A DNA stretch of 64,000 bases from Scatophagus argus (taxonomy: Eukaryota > Chordata > Actinopteri > Scatophagidae): assembly GCF_020382885.2 (NCBI RefSeq), contig NC_058506.1, positions 19,260,318 to 19,324,317 of the forward strand, read 5' to 3'. A program made the position numbers and the translations under genes. The notes below the pieces were generated by a model. It ran no database searches and was not told where the DNA came from. It saw only the letters and a list, made by a program, of their open reading frames with translations. This document shows, piece after piece, positions 22,684-35,973 of the stretch. Position 1 is the first letter of the stretch. Each line of letters begins with the position of its first letter.

Positions 22684-23497
22684 TATTTCCGACTGTCGTT
22701 GTCACTGAGTCAGTGCTGACAGAAACGCAACTCGTCCCACTTTCTCAGTGCGAGATACTGGCTGCGTACTGTCTGCGTGTCACCGCCGGGTGGCGCTGCA
22801 CCTTAATCCACATTCACCAAAATATCCGCTTTCACATACACTAAACATACTGGTGACACACAAGGGGAAAAAAATAACCCATTTGGACTGAGGAACAAAA
22901 AAAATAAGCCACGCATTTGCATGTTTTTGTGAGAAGTAGCAACGCATACAACAAACATAGTCAAATTTGACCAATTCCACATTAAAGAGACTTTTTGTGA
23001 GTTTTGAGAGTTTTATGTGCAAAAATCTTGTCCTCATGTGCTTCAAAGTGCTGAGACTGAATAATATTGAAAAGCTACCGTTTTCTATTTTTCAGGACTT
23101 CATCTCCAATTCACAGTTAAGCACAGAAATATAACAGATCATTACCAATCATAAAGTCAATAGCTAATAAATTGCCAGACACTAACTAAGGAGACTCCAG
23201 TCACCTGAAGCCCGAGCTTCTTAAAACCAAAAACAGCCTGGTTAGCATTTAGAAAAGGTCTGTAAATTTAACTGAAGTCTGCTTAAGCGTGGTGTAAATA
23301 TTACATCTCACACATCTCTTTGCTACCTGCTCCATTCAGGAGGTGCTGGATGAAAGAAGCTTGCAGGCAGCCTTTGCAGTTTTCAGTTTCAACTGGTTAA
23401 AAACAGTTTTCTGGGACTCTGCATAATATGGTGAAAAATACCACATGGGTGATCTGAGGACGTGTGAAACAACTCTTGAGCTAAACAGATAAACTTT
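22683..23497. repeat. Duplicated non-coding flank, copy B end
   Basis: Match of 15880-16694. Beyond 23497 the sequence becomes unique (AAATTAAATTTAACATCC) and runs into the 3' end of hnrnpab. It contains no gene. Confidence 0.8.
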
Positions 23498-23664
23498 GAA
23501 ATTAAATTTAACATCCATCGTTATTACAGATCCTTAATTATTGGCTATAAAATAAGAGAAATCCAAATTAAATTTGACAACTAAATTTTAATCCTTAACG
23601 GATTCAACAATGTTTTAATCTTACACTCAAGAACCCGGAAACATCAGAACCAAAAAAAAAAGTT

Positions 23665-24519
23665 ACTGAAAACAGTTTTTATTTGTCAAAAAAGCTCCTT
23701 TACAGCGCCAAGATTTTCACCCTGTAAAGCCAGCAAACATGTAAAATACAAGCCTTACAATACATTAGAATCAAAACAGGTACCAAAAAGTACAGTAAAA
23801 ATTACACTTCCATTGATGGAAATGTGGAGGGAAAGAAAAAAAAAAAAAAGAACACCAAAGGGAACATAAAACCTAAAAATGATAGGATTAAAAAAAAAAG
23901 AAAAAAAAAAGAAAAATTACATTTCGGATGTTTTCTGTACAAATGGTCTGTCATAAAAGAGGTTGAGTCATGCCCAGTGTGTCCGTCCAGCTGTTGATCT
24001 CACTGTGTCACTGGAGTCCTGAGGGATGACAACATTTTCTTCAGATCATTTGATCAACAACATTCTCTTCAAGATGGAAGCCTTTCCAAATAAAATATTA
24101 GCCATCGTCTACACTTGATTCATTAAGTCCGCCAGGGATCCTCTTTAGCATCCTTCTACTGTCAATACCAACCACTTAAAATAACCATAAAGTGCAATCT
24201 AAAATTTTTGGTTTGCAATTCTGAAAAAGAAAAATAATTTCTTTTCAAAAAGTGCTTTTAGTACAAAATACTACAGGCAAGAACTGGTCTACAACATAAG
24301 AGATACAGAAAGACCAGAACAACGCAGGAGCTGATCCTCTTCCCGAAGAGAGATGGCCGAATGGACTGCAGCAGTGGTCACAAACCTTCGAGCACCGCGG
24401 GTGCACAAAGCTTTGTCTGCTCTGAGACTGTCAAATTTTCCATGCAAGTAAAGCCAAAATAGCCTTAAAAAGGGGGACTCATTAGAGCCGAGGGCCTACC
24501 TTGCACTACCACGTGATCA
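23665..24519 (-). other. hnrnpab: hnrnpab 3' UTR
   Basis: This is the AT-rich region after the hnrnpab stop. AATAAA on the minus strand at 23683-23678 is a likely polyadenylation signal, giving a 3' UTR of about 850 nt. Confidence 0.5.
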
Positions 24520-27500
24520 TCAGTACGGCTTGTAGCCGGTCTGGTGTCCCCCTCGTCTTGGTGTTTTCCCGTAGCTGGCATTGCCCTGGTCTGTGGGGTA
24601 GAGAGGGTAGACCGGTCAGACCCGCAGACAGTCCCTCAGCATGCAGCAAAGACAGCACCATCCTATCTGTTCACTGGGGAAACTAACTTAACATTTGGGG
24701 ACATGAGCTTGTTCACTTCATTCCCTACACAGACATAATCTCTTTCAAACAGTGTTGAGATTCTGACAGACAGACAGACAGACAACCGTACATGAAGGTT
24801 TGTCTGTGTACTCACTGTAATCATATCCAGGACCGTATCCGTAGTAACCAGAAGAGTAGTCATAGTTTCCATAGCCTCCATATCCGCCGTAGCCATAGCC
24901 TTGATTACCGTATCCCTGGTTCCAGTAGTTTCCGTAGCCCTGATTCCACCCCTGGCCCTGACCTGAGACACAAAGTGCAGATTTCCCATTGAGGCCTCAG
25001 TGTCAGCCTGAAAACGACTTCTTCTGTCAATGATAAACAAAATGCTTCCAAAAAAAAAGTCGCCATGAGAGACATTTCAGAGCATTTGCCAACGGTTGAC
25101 ATCTGATTGGTTCCATTCATGTTGGACCTTTAAATTCAGGTGTCAGACAACAACTGAACGCCAACACGTGGAAAAAAGATTAAATCAAACTTTCAGGCTC
25201 AAAGCTGTACAATGGAATGCAAGCTGTCGCCCCTTTATGCTACACACACAGTGCTACTGGATCAGGACTGAGAAAAGCAGCAGAGATGGTGCAGATGCCT
25301 CACCCCCACGACCCCTGCCTCCCCGGTTTCCGTAACCGCCACGTCCCGCTCCATACTGCTGCTGCTGGTACACCTCCTTCGGCTGGGCGATCTTCAGCTC
25401 GCACTTTGGACGAGACACAAACACACATTTTATTACCAGACTTTACAGAGGTGGAAAAAGCAGCGAAATGCCTGAATATTTTCAGAATAAAATTACATAA
25501 ACAGTTTAAAAGCCCTAAAAACACATTCCGTCATGGCTTTACTTGTGGACAGAATTTCTGTAAAAATAAATCCCAGCCCCATTCTACAGTCAATACACTG
25601 CATTTTTCCACCGCTTAAATTTTCTACTTGTCATTATGTTTTTCATAATGAAGTCTGTCTGTGGAGGGAGCGATATGCAAACAATCAGATCCATCAGTAA
25701 GAGACCAGGGTCACACTGCAGCATCCTGCACAACATCGCCGTCACAGTCCCAGATCGCCCGACTCTGCTGGAATAAATGTGAGCGTACCCTGCCGCCCTG
25801 GATGTTGTGGTATTTCTTCTCCAGACACTTCTTGACACTAGCTTCTTCTTTGTACGTGATGAAGATGAAACCCCTCCTTTTCTTCGATTTGGGGTCAATG
25901 GGAAGCTCGATGGTTTCGATCTGGAGGGAGAAAAAGTAGATACGTCCATGTTACAAAGTTTTAGAAAAATAAGTTTCTACACTGATGAAATATCAGATAT
26001 TCACTCGGCGTGTTTTCTACTGGTTGTCCTACTGAGAAACCAAAACCAGTCTGACTGCTGCCTGGAGTTTTGCAAAGTGTCCTCCATAAATCAAAGTCAC
26101 ATATTTTGGTTCAACTCACCAAAAGTCTGGTTTACATGACTGTAACATTTGAAACAATTATTATTCTGTGTGCCACTGTCATTTTAAATGACAAATAAAA
26201 CAGACTCTCAGAACAACAAAGAACAGATGTGTCTGAGTGACCAACAGAACTTTTGATAAAAGAAGCTGGTTTCAGTAGGTGGCCTGTCCTCTGACGAACC
26301 TGCAGTGATGCATCTACCAGCCACTTCTACACTAGTATCATTTAAGCATTAGCTTAAATAAGGATTAGGCTCAGGGATTAGACCAGTTAAATGGGGTTGT
26401 GTGGCAGTCGCAGGAGCAAAACTGAATAAACCATCCATCCATCCATCTAGTAAAACTGACCTCTCCAAAGGCCCCAAAGTATTCCCTGATGGTGTCCTCA
26501 GTGGCCTCAGGGTTCAACCCCCCGACAAAGATCTTCTTGACAGGCTCCTTCTTCATGGCCATGGCCCTCTTGGGGTCGATCGGACGACCGTCCAGTCTGT
26601 GTTCCTTCTGTTCCAGCACCTGCAGGCATACAAGGGTTATCATAGTTGGAATTATGGGCTGTCAAAAACCTTAAAAAAGAAAAACTCCCTACATCATGCA
26701 ACATTACATGTAATTAAGTGACTCTTCAGAGTTGTGGCAACATTTGGCCCAATTACTGAAGAGCAGCATGCAGCGCAAACCTTTCTGGTGCATACAGAGG
26801 GCCAAATCACCCAAACAAACAACTAATAAACATCCAGGTGCTGATTACATCACGGTTCAACTCACTCCACTTGTATTGACTGATTTAAGCAGTGATGCAT
26901 GTCAAACAGTTGCCAAGTAATCAAAGCGAAAGACCTTGTCCACACTGGAGGCGTCCTTGAAGAGAACGAAGCCAAAGCCTCGGGACCGGCCCGTGCTGGA
27001 GTCCATCTTGATGGTACAGTCCGAGACCTCACCAAACTTACTGAAGTAATCCTTCAGGTCCTTTTTACTCGTGTCCCAGCTGAGGCCGCCCACGAACATT
27101 TTCCTGCAAACACAGTGAGAAACTTTGCTGTTTAGTTCTTTTAGACCAGTTGTTGAACAGGTAGTTTTAGTTGATCCAAAAAGTCTATCCTTTTACACCC
27201 ATAGAAGACATTATGTAAACCAAATACTAGGCCCTGTGCAGCACAATCAAAAAAGTCTGGTCTGGAGGACATAAATATCATTCTGTGATTTGTTATCACA
27301 CACTTAAGTCATTTTACCCCGTGTCACTAAAAAGTCTTCCCTTCTCTGCGCTTGACATCTTTGGTTTGGCTTGCATGGTAAGTCTGCTTTCAAGCCTATA
27401 TGAACCTGGCATCCTATATTTTATTCAGGCCCAAGCAAAAGCATGTATTGTTTCATTACATTTTCACTGAAAATGAAAAAGTGATCGTACATATTGAGGG

Positions 27501-27698
27501 TGCCAGGTCTGAGGGGAAACCAAACACTCACCCTGCATCCTCTTCTCCTTTACTGGCATCAATTTTGCCTCCATCTGTGCCACTGTCCTGGCTATCCTCT
27601 CCAACCATAAGCTCCTGTTCGGCTCCATTCTGGTCATCCTCTCCCTCGTTGCCGTTCTGGTCTGATGTCTCCATGAGGAGAGTCTCAGCATCTGCCAT
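24520..27698 (-). CDS. hnrnpab: hnrnpab, heterogeneous nuclear ribonucleoprotein A/B (7 coding exons, 314 aa)
   Basis: Nuclear RNA-binding protein of the hnRNP A/B-D family. Exons: 27698-27532, 27103-26935, 26619-26461, 25920-25789, 25403-25304, 24962-24816, 24590-24520. Together they give 945 bp with consistent phases. The N-terminus is acidic ([16 protein letters not shown]). RRM1 (about residues 58-135) has RNP2 MFVGGL and RNP1 [11 protein letters not shown]2 (about 142-215) has IFVGGL and RRGFIFITY, followed by the diagnostic [15 protein letters not shown]. The tail is rich in G, Y, N and Q and ends [10 protein letters not shown], as in vertebrate HNRNPAB (NNYKPY in human). It was chosen over HNRNPD and HNRNPDL on this tail and on synteny with uimc1. 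All introns are GT-AG. Confidence 0.95.
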
Positions 27699-27809
27699 TC
27701 TGAAGGTGGGCTCTGAGAGACTGAGACAGGACAGGACAGGACAAACGCTAGGAATCTCCTTTCATATACTTGGAAGTGCAGATTGCAAACACAGCACAAA
27801 CAAGTTATT

Positions 27810-28050
27810 TCAGAAAAGAAGAAGAAGAATCAGCTTTATTGACAGTATATATATTTTTACATACACACACTGAATTCGTCTTCTGCATTTGACCCATCCT
27901 TAGTTGAACACGCACATGCGACACCCGGCAAATTACATGCAGTGAAACACACACGGGAGCAGTGGGCAGCATCAAGCGCCCGGGGAGGATATTGAACCGG
28001 TGACCCTCCGATCACAAGCCGCTTCTCCAACCCCTAGGCCACGGCTGCCC
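27810..28050 (-). mobile_element. tRNA-derived SINE in hnrnpab 5' UTR intron
   Basis: Read on the minus strand: a head with A-box-like GTGGCCTAGGGGTTGG and B-box-like GGTTCAATATCC, a body, and a tail AATAAAGCTGATTCTTCTTC at about 27815-27835. The tail resembles the LINE 3' ends elsewhere in the window, which fits LINE-driven mobilisation. A second B-box module (GGTTCAAATCC) lies just beyond at about 28070-28085. Confidence 0.65.
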
Positions 28051-28989
28051 CCAAAGAGTTGAGGGGGCATCCGGATTTGAACCGGAGACCTCTTGATCTA
28101 GGACAGTGTACGGTGTGGTTAACAACTGCCTTGTGGTTAAATGGCTTGCAACGATTCAGTATTAACACAAGATTGTGACATTTAAAGTACTTAATGTCAT
28201 TTCCACCAAATTATTTTATTAATTCATGTGCTACTGCCAAAGGAACTGACACCAGAGAGTAGCTGCAAAGCCGTTAACCAAAACTTTCATCATTTATTAA
28301 ATCAAGAGGGAGCGAAAACAACCAAATTACCTTATTGAACGCTTTTTGACTTAAACTCGACAATGACAACACTCAGTGGAGGATAATGTAAAGTCACACG
28401 AGCTGAGGCCGTTTCAGTGCTAACAAATCGTTCTGCAACTAGTTAAGTTTACATCGTTTTTAACGTAACATATCCTTCATAATGCTGTCATACAGTTTGT
28501 TTGGCCGTGGCAGTGGGTAATATACACAGCTGCGTGCTTTGCTTACGTGAACAGTAAGACTTTGTTAGCCAAGCAATGAACCGGCGTGACTCTCAGTGTT
28601 CAGTTTTCAAGCGGACCGCGCTTTGCTTGGTTGCCGCTCGGGACAGAGTGCAGGCCCGGCTAGCAAGGACCGATCTGAACCGAAATCAAATAAACAGCCA
28701 AATTCAAGCAGGCACAGCAAATCAAATCCGAACAAATGCGAGAAATCACGAGGGTTCAATTTCTACATAACTGGAGTAACGGACCACTCACTCACCGCAA
28801 TAACGGCGTTAACGTATTTAGCACAACTGTGGCTAACAAATAGCTAGCTACATTTCCTGCTAACACGAAAACAGACAACAGATAAAGGCAGGGCGATGGC
28901 TGATGCCACCGTGAATTGAACCGGTGCGTAAAACTAAAGTTCCTGATGTATAAATAAATTCAGAAATAAAAAAACAACAAGAACGTTTT

Positions 28990-29070
28990 CTTACTTTAAG
29001 TGAGAAATAACAGAGACGCCGAATCGCTGCTCAAAATGGACACTCCAAATTCGCCGCTAACTCGTGGCAA
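28990..29070 (-). promoter_or_regulatory. hnrnpab: hnrnpab non-coding first exon and promoter region
   Basis: On the minus strand, a donor AA|GTAAG at 28994-28990 follows a stretch containing TCCATTTTGAGCAGCG. A 5' UTR acceptor (CTCTCAG|AGCCC) lies just upstream of the ATG at 27698. This implies a first intron of about 1.3 kb inside the 5' UTR. A TATATATG run lies upstream at about 29071-29078. Inferred, not proven. Confidence 0.45.
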
Positions 29071-29099
29071 CATATATATGACCGGATGTGACCAAGCGC

Positions 29100-32000
29100 C
29101 AGGGTACGTTGCAGTGAAAAAGCCTGTGATTGGACAAACCGATCATTTGTTCGAATAAAGACGTGACATTATTGGCTGATTGGACTGATGAGAAACAAAT
29201 ACAACAGCTAAATGTTCTTCCTGCTTCCTGTGCTCTCACGGCTCCTGGCAAAGATATTTCGGTCTAAATGGAGTGGCAATGGCTAACCTATTTTTACGTG
29301 CATTTATTTTACTTGGTGAACACGAAAGTGTCTCTGAAGTAGCTTTAAATAGAATGAAATGTTACTTACTACGGGGTTTCATCTTTCCGCGTGGTTTCTG
29401 TTTCAGAAACTTTTAACAGTGCTGATGGTGCCCATAGCCCGATACTTGGACACTGAAAATAATGTCAGATTTTATTTTAAGATGTTTTTACTGTTTACAG
29501 TTGTAATGATAATAATATAATGTTTATATACAAGTGAGTTGTTTTCAATAGAAAAAAAAGAGGGAAAGGTTCAATAGCCCTCCATTATTGTTGGCACTTC
29601 TACCAATTCTACCAGTGATTTAAAGCCCTCATTACAGCTTTATGCATTCCCTCAACTTTTATTGATTTTTGGTTCTTTTCACCTTTCATTCTACCACCAA
29701 GTAAAGCGTCTGAGAGTAAAGCATCTGAGAGTATTCTCAATCTCACACCACCTCATCAGGAGTTCGTTCTGTTCTATTGACCATGTGAAGTTACACAGGG
29801 ATACTTTTGACAACATTTATTATAAAGGCACATTCAAATAGACCCAGAATGTTGTTGCTAAAAATAAATGCAGAGAGGGTAGAAAAAGTAGCTGTGACAA
29901 GTGGTATGCAAATGTGAGATGAGTCCACATGAATCCAGTTGTTGAGCATCATGCCCTGTTGGACAACATGGTTTTTGTGTGACTTGAAAATTTCACACAC
30001 TCAGATGTGAAGTTACACTCAGAGATCATGAACTTCGCCTGTTGTAACATATTTATCACACAAACCACTTTACTGCATTCCAGTGATTTATGTATGCATA
30101 CATTCTCACATTTTTAATTTTAATAAGGTTTCATTTTTATGATATTTAATTTTTGCTTACCTATTTTTTGGTAGCAGGGACATAAAAAATTTCACTGCAC
30201 ATTGTACCGTGTATGATTGTGTATGTGACAAATAAACCTATCTGGTATCTTGCTTTACTACAGTGTCTGAGCAGGCATAAAGTCAGAGTAAGTGTCATAT
30301 GGATGGAGGTTTAAACTCACTTGCATTACATTAAGTCACATCAGGCCTATGGAGCTGTGGCAAAAAAGCATTAAAAAACTTGAGACAAGACACATGAAAT
30401 CCTGACAGGCCTTGTGATGAGCTGTGCATTTTAAAATATTTGCTTCCCATAAACAAGTTTATAGCCTGAGTATCTTCATTATTTCAGCTATAAATTTCAA
30501 TTTTGTGAAGCATTTTTCTTGAGCCTTTGGTATGAAAACAGGCAAAATGTCATCATCACTCAAATGAAAGCAGTTTTTCCGTGGCTCAGGAGGACTTTTT
30601 AAGGTTTGAGAAAATAATGTCAGGGCTAAATTGGCTAAAAGTCAGACTTTCTCAGCATCTGCAATGAGTTTTTAGTTTAATTTTACATCAGTGTCCCTCA
30701 CAAGTCTTCAGACTTGTTCGAAGTGCAACCCCCAATCACTGCAGTACAGTACAGCATACGGGACAGTGCACTCAGATTTAAAACCCTGAGTGCAATACAA
30801 TATCTGGGTCTGTGACACAGACGAGGCCGCACCAGATATTGTGTGGCTGAAATGAATACGTATGGTAAAACACGTGAGAGTGCTGTGGTCACGCGAAAAA
30901 CAGCAAAACTGCCAAGTGCTCTGAATGCTTCACCACGGCAACATCAACTCTGCCTGCCAGCCAGGGGCAAGTCGAGGCATGACCTGTATGGACACACACA
31001 CACGCACACACACGCAGTGAAGTCGTCGTTGTGGAGACAGTTGTGTTTCTCCAGCAGTGGTCACTTCTAAACAGAGCGGTGAAAAATGCAGCGACTGCAG
31101 GTAGGATCACAACACTCATCCGTGCACACACAGAACTGAATTTAGGCATTGCTGCTGTTTACAAATGTTTCTCAGCTTGCAGTTGGGGACAGAAGAGTTT
31201 ACTGCATGAAGAGCCCTGAGATGTTTGGATGTTGAAGCAGTCAGGAGCAGCCGATCAGAGTTCTGCTTTACGAGGGTCTGGGCGAAATGAAGTTTTAAAA
31301 CAGGAATAAATGCCTGAAAATCACTGAAGAAGGGCTGCCCCAGTCGCTGGTAAATTTTTTCAGTCATTTTATTCTATCCTGTTATTTTTGACTAACATTG
31401 TCTGGTTTATGTGCAGGAACTTCCCCCAGGGACTCAGAACCTTTGGAGGAACTTGGGGAAACCAAGCAAATCTTATTTCTTAAAATGTTGAGCTCCTTTA
31501 AGGAAATTTCTGAAAGTGATTCTCTTTTTTGTAGGGGTCTTTTTAAACTATATTTTGCAAAAAGCTTCTCCTTACACCGGCTTGAAGAGCTCCAGACTGT
31601 CAGCATAGTTTCAGGTTAAATCCTTCGTGCAAAACCAACTGATCTCAAGTCAGTGTGTCAGCTGCAGTGTTGCGGTGACTGCAGTTGGGGTTGCTGTGTA
31701 GGCAGTGTTGTTAGCTGATTGTTCTTACACACCAATCACTAACTACACTACCAGTACAACCACCGCCACGCACAGCCGTCAGCCACATTCTGATGCCTGT
31801 TTGACAACAAAACACTGAAAAGCCCCACCTGCTCATCTCACAGACTTCATGTTGACATTTTACACAAAAATGATCCCTCAAGAGAGCAGCATTTTGTATT
31901 CATTTTGTCTTAACTCACAGTCCTGTATACAGACTTAAGGCTCCATCTGTTTTGTTTTCGGGTAAGGAAGTTTACTGGTTACAATGATATCCTGAGGTCA

Positions 32001-32250
32001 TTAAAAACCAAAGCATGAAATGAAAGAGGAAACACTTTCAAAATGACCAGCAGAGCTGACACGGACGCATTTATTTCTTTTCAATGACTGTTCAATGTTA
32101 CTTTATTCACACTTACTTTAATTTTAGTTTAAAAACACATTTAGAAGGCAGAATTACTTAAAATACTTCAATATTTCAAAGTTTAAAAACATGCTTAAAC
32201 AGCATTATTTTAAGTCATTGACATTATAAATCATGCACGAATAATAAACT
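29100..32250. other. Intergenic DNA between hnrnpab and btg4
   Basis: No exon with support was found. It contains a LINE 3' end (30110-30250), a short (CA)n around 30990-31016, and otherwise AT-rich unique sequence. Confidence 0.5.
30110..30250 (+). mobile_element. L2-type LINE 3' end fragment
   Basis: The sequence ATTTCACTGCACATTGTACC, then a variant of GTGTATGTGACAAATAAA, is a typical 3' UTR end of fish and tetrapod L2-like elements. No coding part is present. Confidence 0.5.
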
Positions 32251-32391
32251 CTTATCCTTTACAGACACAAATTGTCCTGAAACTTTTTTCCCCCCCACCA
32301 CAAACAGGGTCCATGGCGCTTTGAGCCGCCATCATGGCTGCCTACCCTGCGGTAACCTGATAGTAGTTCGGGGTTGAAGGACCAGCTTGCG

Positions 32392-34620
32392 CTAGGATCG
32401 GGATTTGCTAACCCAGTGGTACTTGTCAACACGAGGCCCAGTGAAGGTGAATGTGGGTCGATAGGACTTGAAGCCTTTTTGGCTGGAGAACTGAGAGGTC
32501 GGACCTCCACCTGAAGGAGCGTGAGGTGGGAATGGATCCCCAGCAAAGGCCTTGCGCTTCTCCCTGAGCCAGGTCTGAGGGGCGCCTGGAGAAAACTCAC
32601 TGAACTGAGGGAGAAGCAGAGGGCAGAGGAGCAGGCATGAAAAGGTTTGTCTGGTTTAACTGGTAAAATGTAAGATTTGTCATTTTCAGCGTTTATTAGA
32701 GGCCTGAAGGTGAAGCTGTTGTGTCACTGGTGACCTGCAAATTCTGACCAACATTAAAGAGCTTAATACTCAAACCCATCGCCAAACAAGGAACAGTTGG
32801 ATAATTATGAGAAACTCCAAGTTGTCCAATGCCAACATTTTAAAAATGATTTCTACAATATCTGAACATGGCAACTACAGAGTTAAGACCACAGAGAGCA
32901 ATCGGGGGTCAGAGTTAATAAAAACATCCTTCATGTAGCCAACCTACCCGGTAGACGCTGTTGGGGTTGCTGACGGTTGGGATGGTTTTGGGCTCAGGGT
33001 TTGTGGGCGGGATTGGAACAGGACAGAGAGCTGATAGGCTACTGCTACTCATGCTGCTGTCTGCTCCCCCCTCCTCCTCTTCGTCTGAAGAGCTTCCTGA
33101 CTGGACATCAAGGCTCGCCCGCTCCACCGCATCATGGATGCGGCGGGAAAATTCCCCATCTCCACGCCGACAGCTGTCCACCACGGAGACGCAAAATGGA
33201 GCGCTGTGTTCGCCGTACCTACAAGGCGGAATTAAACCAATCAGGAAAAGAAAACTAATCTAAACACAAACTGAAATGTAAAATAATTAGAAAACAAAAG
33301 TTGTGTGCTGGAACTATTTCTTGGCCTGGTGCAATGATCCTCAAATTTTGTCAACGTCAAGCTAAACTGAGCGCCTGCTGCTTTGGCTTCCTATAAACTA
33401 AAGCATGCAGAGATGACTGCTAAAAAGTTTCAGTTGATGGGAATTTAAAGTAACAGTTAAATATTTGAGAAATATGCTTTTGTTCCAAAGCCAAAGCAAA
33501 ATTCTCCAATTTAAATGAGCTTTTAATGCAGATTAAAAGGAAGTCTGTCAAAAAATATTTACTTTAAATCAGCCGCAGTTTTGAGGCGTAACAATCCTGA
33601 CAAACAGCCACTTCTGTGACCCCGATAAGATCACCTCATTCAGAGGCCTGACCTGCAGGACACCTCTCCAGGGTCGACCCACACTGTTAGCTCCTGGGGA
33701 AGGCCAAGATCCTCGTAGCGCACCGCGCTCTGCTCGCAGGCCTGCTGCAGCACCGGGTCCTGCAGCCGCACGCGGTTCATCCGCAGACACCTGAAACACA
33801 CAGCACGACATATTAGATCAGGACCTCTTTGAGGTATCTGTGAGATACTTCAGTCTCAGCCCCAAGTGAAATTTCATTTGAGCTCAGCCACAAGAAACTA
33901 GAATCATCAGCAACATGTGCATATGAGAACCCACCTGTCAATCACTCAGTTTTCATTGGAACTACTCTACCTTTAATGAGGAAACAGTCCCTGTGAAAAA
34001 CTGTTCAGAGGATTATTCACATTAACAATAATACCACAGTTAAAGTACATTTTTACAGAATATGAGGCAAACTCTTTTAGCACGTGTGTGTTACAGGGAC
34101 TGTTTTAGCACAAGGTGTGTTCACAGTGAGGCTTGGACTGAAGGGAGGTGTTCTTAAAGTCAGAGGGTTGAGACCAAATGCAGCGATCCTCTGGAACACT
34201 CAGTTCACTGACAAAATGTACTTTAATTTCAACATTAACTAGCAAGCGTGCAGTGAATTGAACAAACGGTGCATTTTATTACTCTTGACTTCACTTTATG
34301 TGGTATTGCTACAGACTTCATGTCCCACATTTGTATCAGTTTGGCAGCCACCATAGTGGAGAGCAAGCAAAGCACCACCGCTGAATCCTCCAAACTGGAT
34401 CTTTTTAAAAACAACAAGAATTACAAACAAACTGAAGGTTCACTGACCTGTAGGCCTGTCCTTTGGTCGGTGCGTTCGGGTGCCAGTGGTTCTTGTAATT
34501 CTCAAACAGAACTGAGGTGAGGGCGGCGGCAAAGCGCTCCCTGCCTTCGTTATCCAGACAGCCATACCGCTTCACCAGCCGAGCCACAAAGAACACAGCA
34601 GCAGCAATCTCCTCCTTCAT
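32392..34620 (-). CDS. btg4: BTG/Tob family anti-proliferative protein, most like btg4 (4 exons, 264 aa)
   Basis: BTG proteins bind the CAF1/CCR4-NOT deadenylase; BTG4 drives maternal mRNA clearance in vertebrate oocytes and eggs. Exons 34620-34448, 33790-33653, 33218-32948 and 32604-32392 join in phase to 795 bp. The BTG domain covers residues about 1-115: MKEEIAAAVFFVARLVKRYG at the N-terminus, box A around ENYKNHWHPNAPTKGQAYRC, and box B LGLPQELTVWVDPGEVSCRY. A Ser/Asp/Glu-rich linker follows, then IPTVSNPNSVYRF and FKSYRPTFTF. VSNPxSxY and the ILFE-type helix favour BTG4 over BTG3; the last residues (KYHWVSKSRS) recall BTG3. A (CA)n run abuts the start codon on the 5' side; an in-frame upstream Met would add 18 residues encoded partly by that repeat. 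Confidence 0.88.
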
Positions 34621-34639
34621 GGCCACACACACACACACA

Positions 34640-35970
34640 CACGACTTTCTAAACTCTGGCTTAATGAACAAAAACTCAACCCTGCACTGTTAAAAACCTC
34701 TACTGAGAATAAAACACACGTAGGCTGATCCTACTTTCATAGAAAACAAACAAACAAGCAAACAAACAAAAAAAAAGACATAAAACTGACAGGACGAGCT
34801 GGAGGCCAGACAACTTAAGCAAACATATTTGCTGCTGGAGCTCTAGGGAGAACTCAGCTTTGGTTTCTAAGGCTGCCACAACAATAAAAAACAAAAGTTT
34901 GATGTGTAAATGTGTGTAAGAGGCAGCAGCTTGTTCAATAGCACAAACCTCACGTACATCACATACTAAAAGAAGTTTAATGAAACCAGCTGTGTGACAA
35001 GCTTGTCACACACCTGAAGCTGGTTGATTTAATGACTCTCTGTGTGTGTTTGTGTGTAATTGATGCTTACGCCAAAGTAAAAAATAACTTCAGGACTTCA
35101 GGTTTAGAAAATAAATTATTAACTCACCCCATCTCTGCAGCAGTTCAGTGGTGAAAGTATCAGAATGTCAAAAAAGTTAAACACTTACAAAATTCTGTTA
35201 CAGAGTCAGTTCACTTGATTGCAATTTGTATGAAATGTCTATAAAATACAGGCAACATACAGCATATTACTGGTGGTTGGTTCGTTTCTAAGTGTGTGCA
35301 TTTGATTTGAGAGAAAGTAAAACCTGCTAGATTTTAATGACAGAGTCATCAGTAACCAAACTAAATGAACTCTCTGTGGAAAATAACACCATTATATTGT
35401 AGTTTTTTATACTAATTGTGTATGTTTGGGCGCCACCTCCTGCTTGTTTATTTTTGCACATGAAAGACCACAACGGGGCTGTTTTGTGTGATACTTAGTG
35501 GCCCCCAGGTTCTCAATATGTCAGCTAAACGACACTCAACTCCACAATGTGGATACGAACGAGTGGCAAAGACACACACTGGAAGGAAAACGAGTCAACT
35601 CATCAGGTCAGCTCAGTGGCAAACTGCCCTCCCTTTGCGCCTGTTGATGGGCGGTTGACGGACGCAGATCCCTCGGGAAAATAAAAGTAGCAACACCACA
35701 ACATGAAGATAAACCGCTGTGATGACACAAGACCTTCTCCTGATGTACGGGGACCTGGCGATACTGACTGTCATACTGACTTATTTTTGTACAAATTTGT
35801 GAGGTGGCCCGCACAGATCGCAGGTTTGTACACTGGGATCTTCTGGACGATATCCAACTTTACGTTTACAAGCTCGTTTCTGTCCGGTTAGCGGGCTAGC
35901 TGTGTGGAGTCCTGTATCATACAAGCGACCAGCTGAATCCGCACCATTTAAAAATAAACAAGCTTATTTA
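34640..35970. other. Intergenic DNA upstream of btg4
   Basis: No coding exon is recognisable. It probably includes the btg4 promoter. The homology block of orphan copy C starts at 35974 (CAGTCGGAAATAA). Confidence 0.45.
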
Positions 35971-35973
35971 TGT

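Noticed and set aside
28060-28150. Possible tRNA gene on the minus strand
   Set aside because: A good T-arm/B-box (GGTTCAAATCC) is present, but there is no matching 5' acceptor stem or plausible anticodon arm. It is better explained as a SINE module.
32392-34620. BTG3 instead of BTG4
   Set aside because: VSNPNSVY and the helix around SVLFENY are BTG4-like, and the BTG3 C-terminal proline-rich pattern is absent. The KYHW ending keeps BTG3 as a weak alternative.
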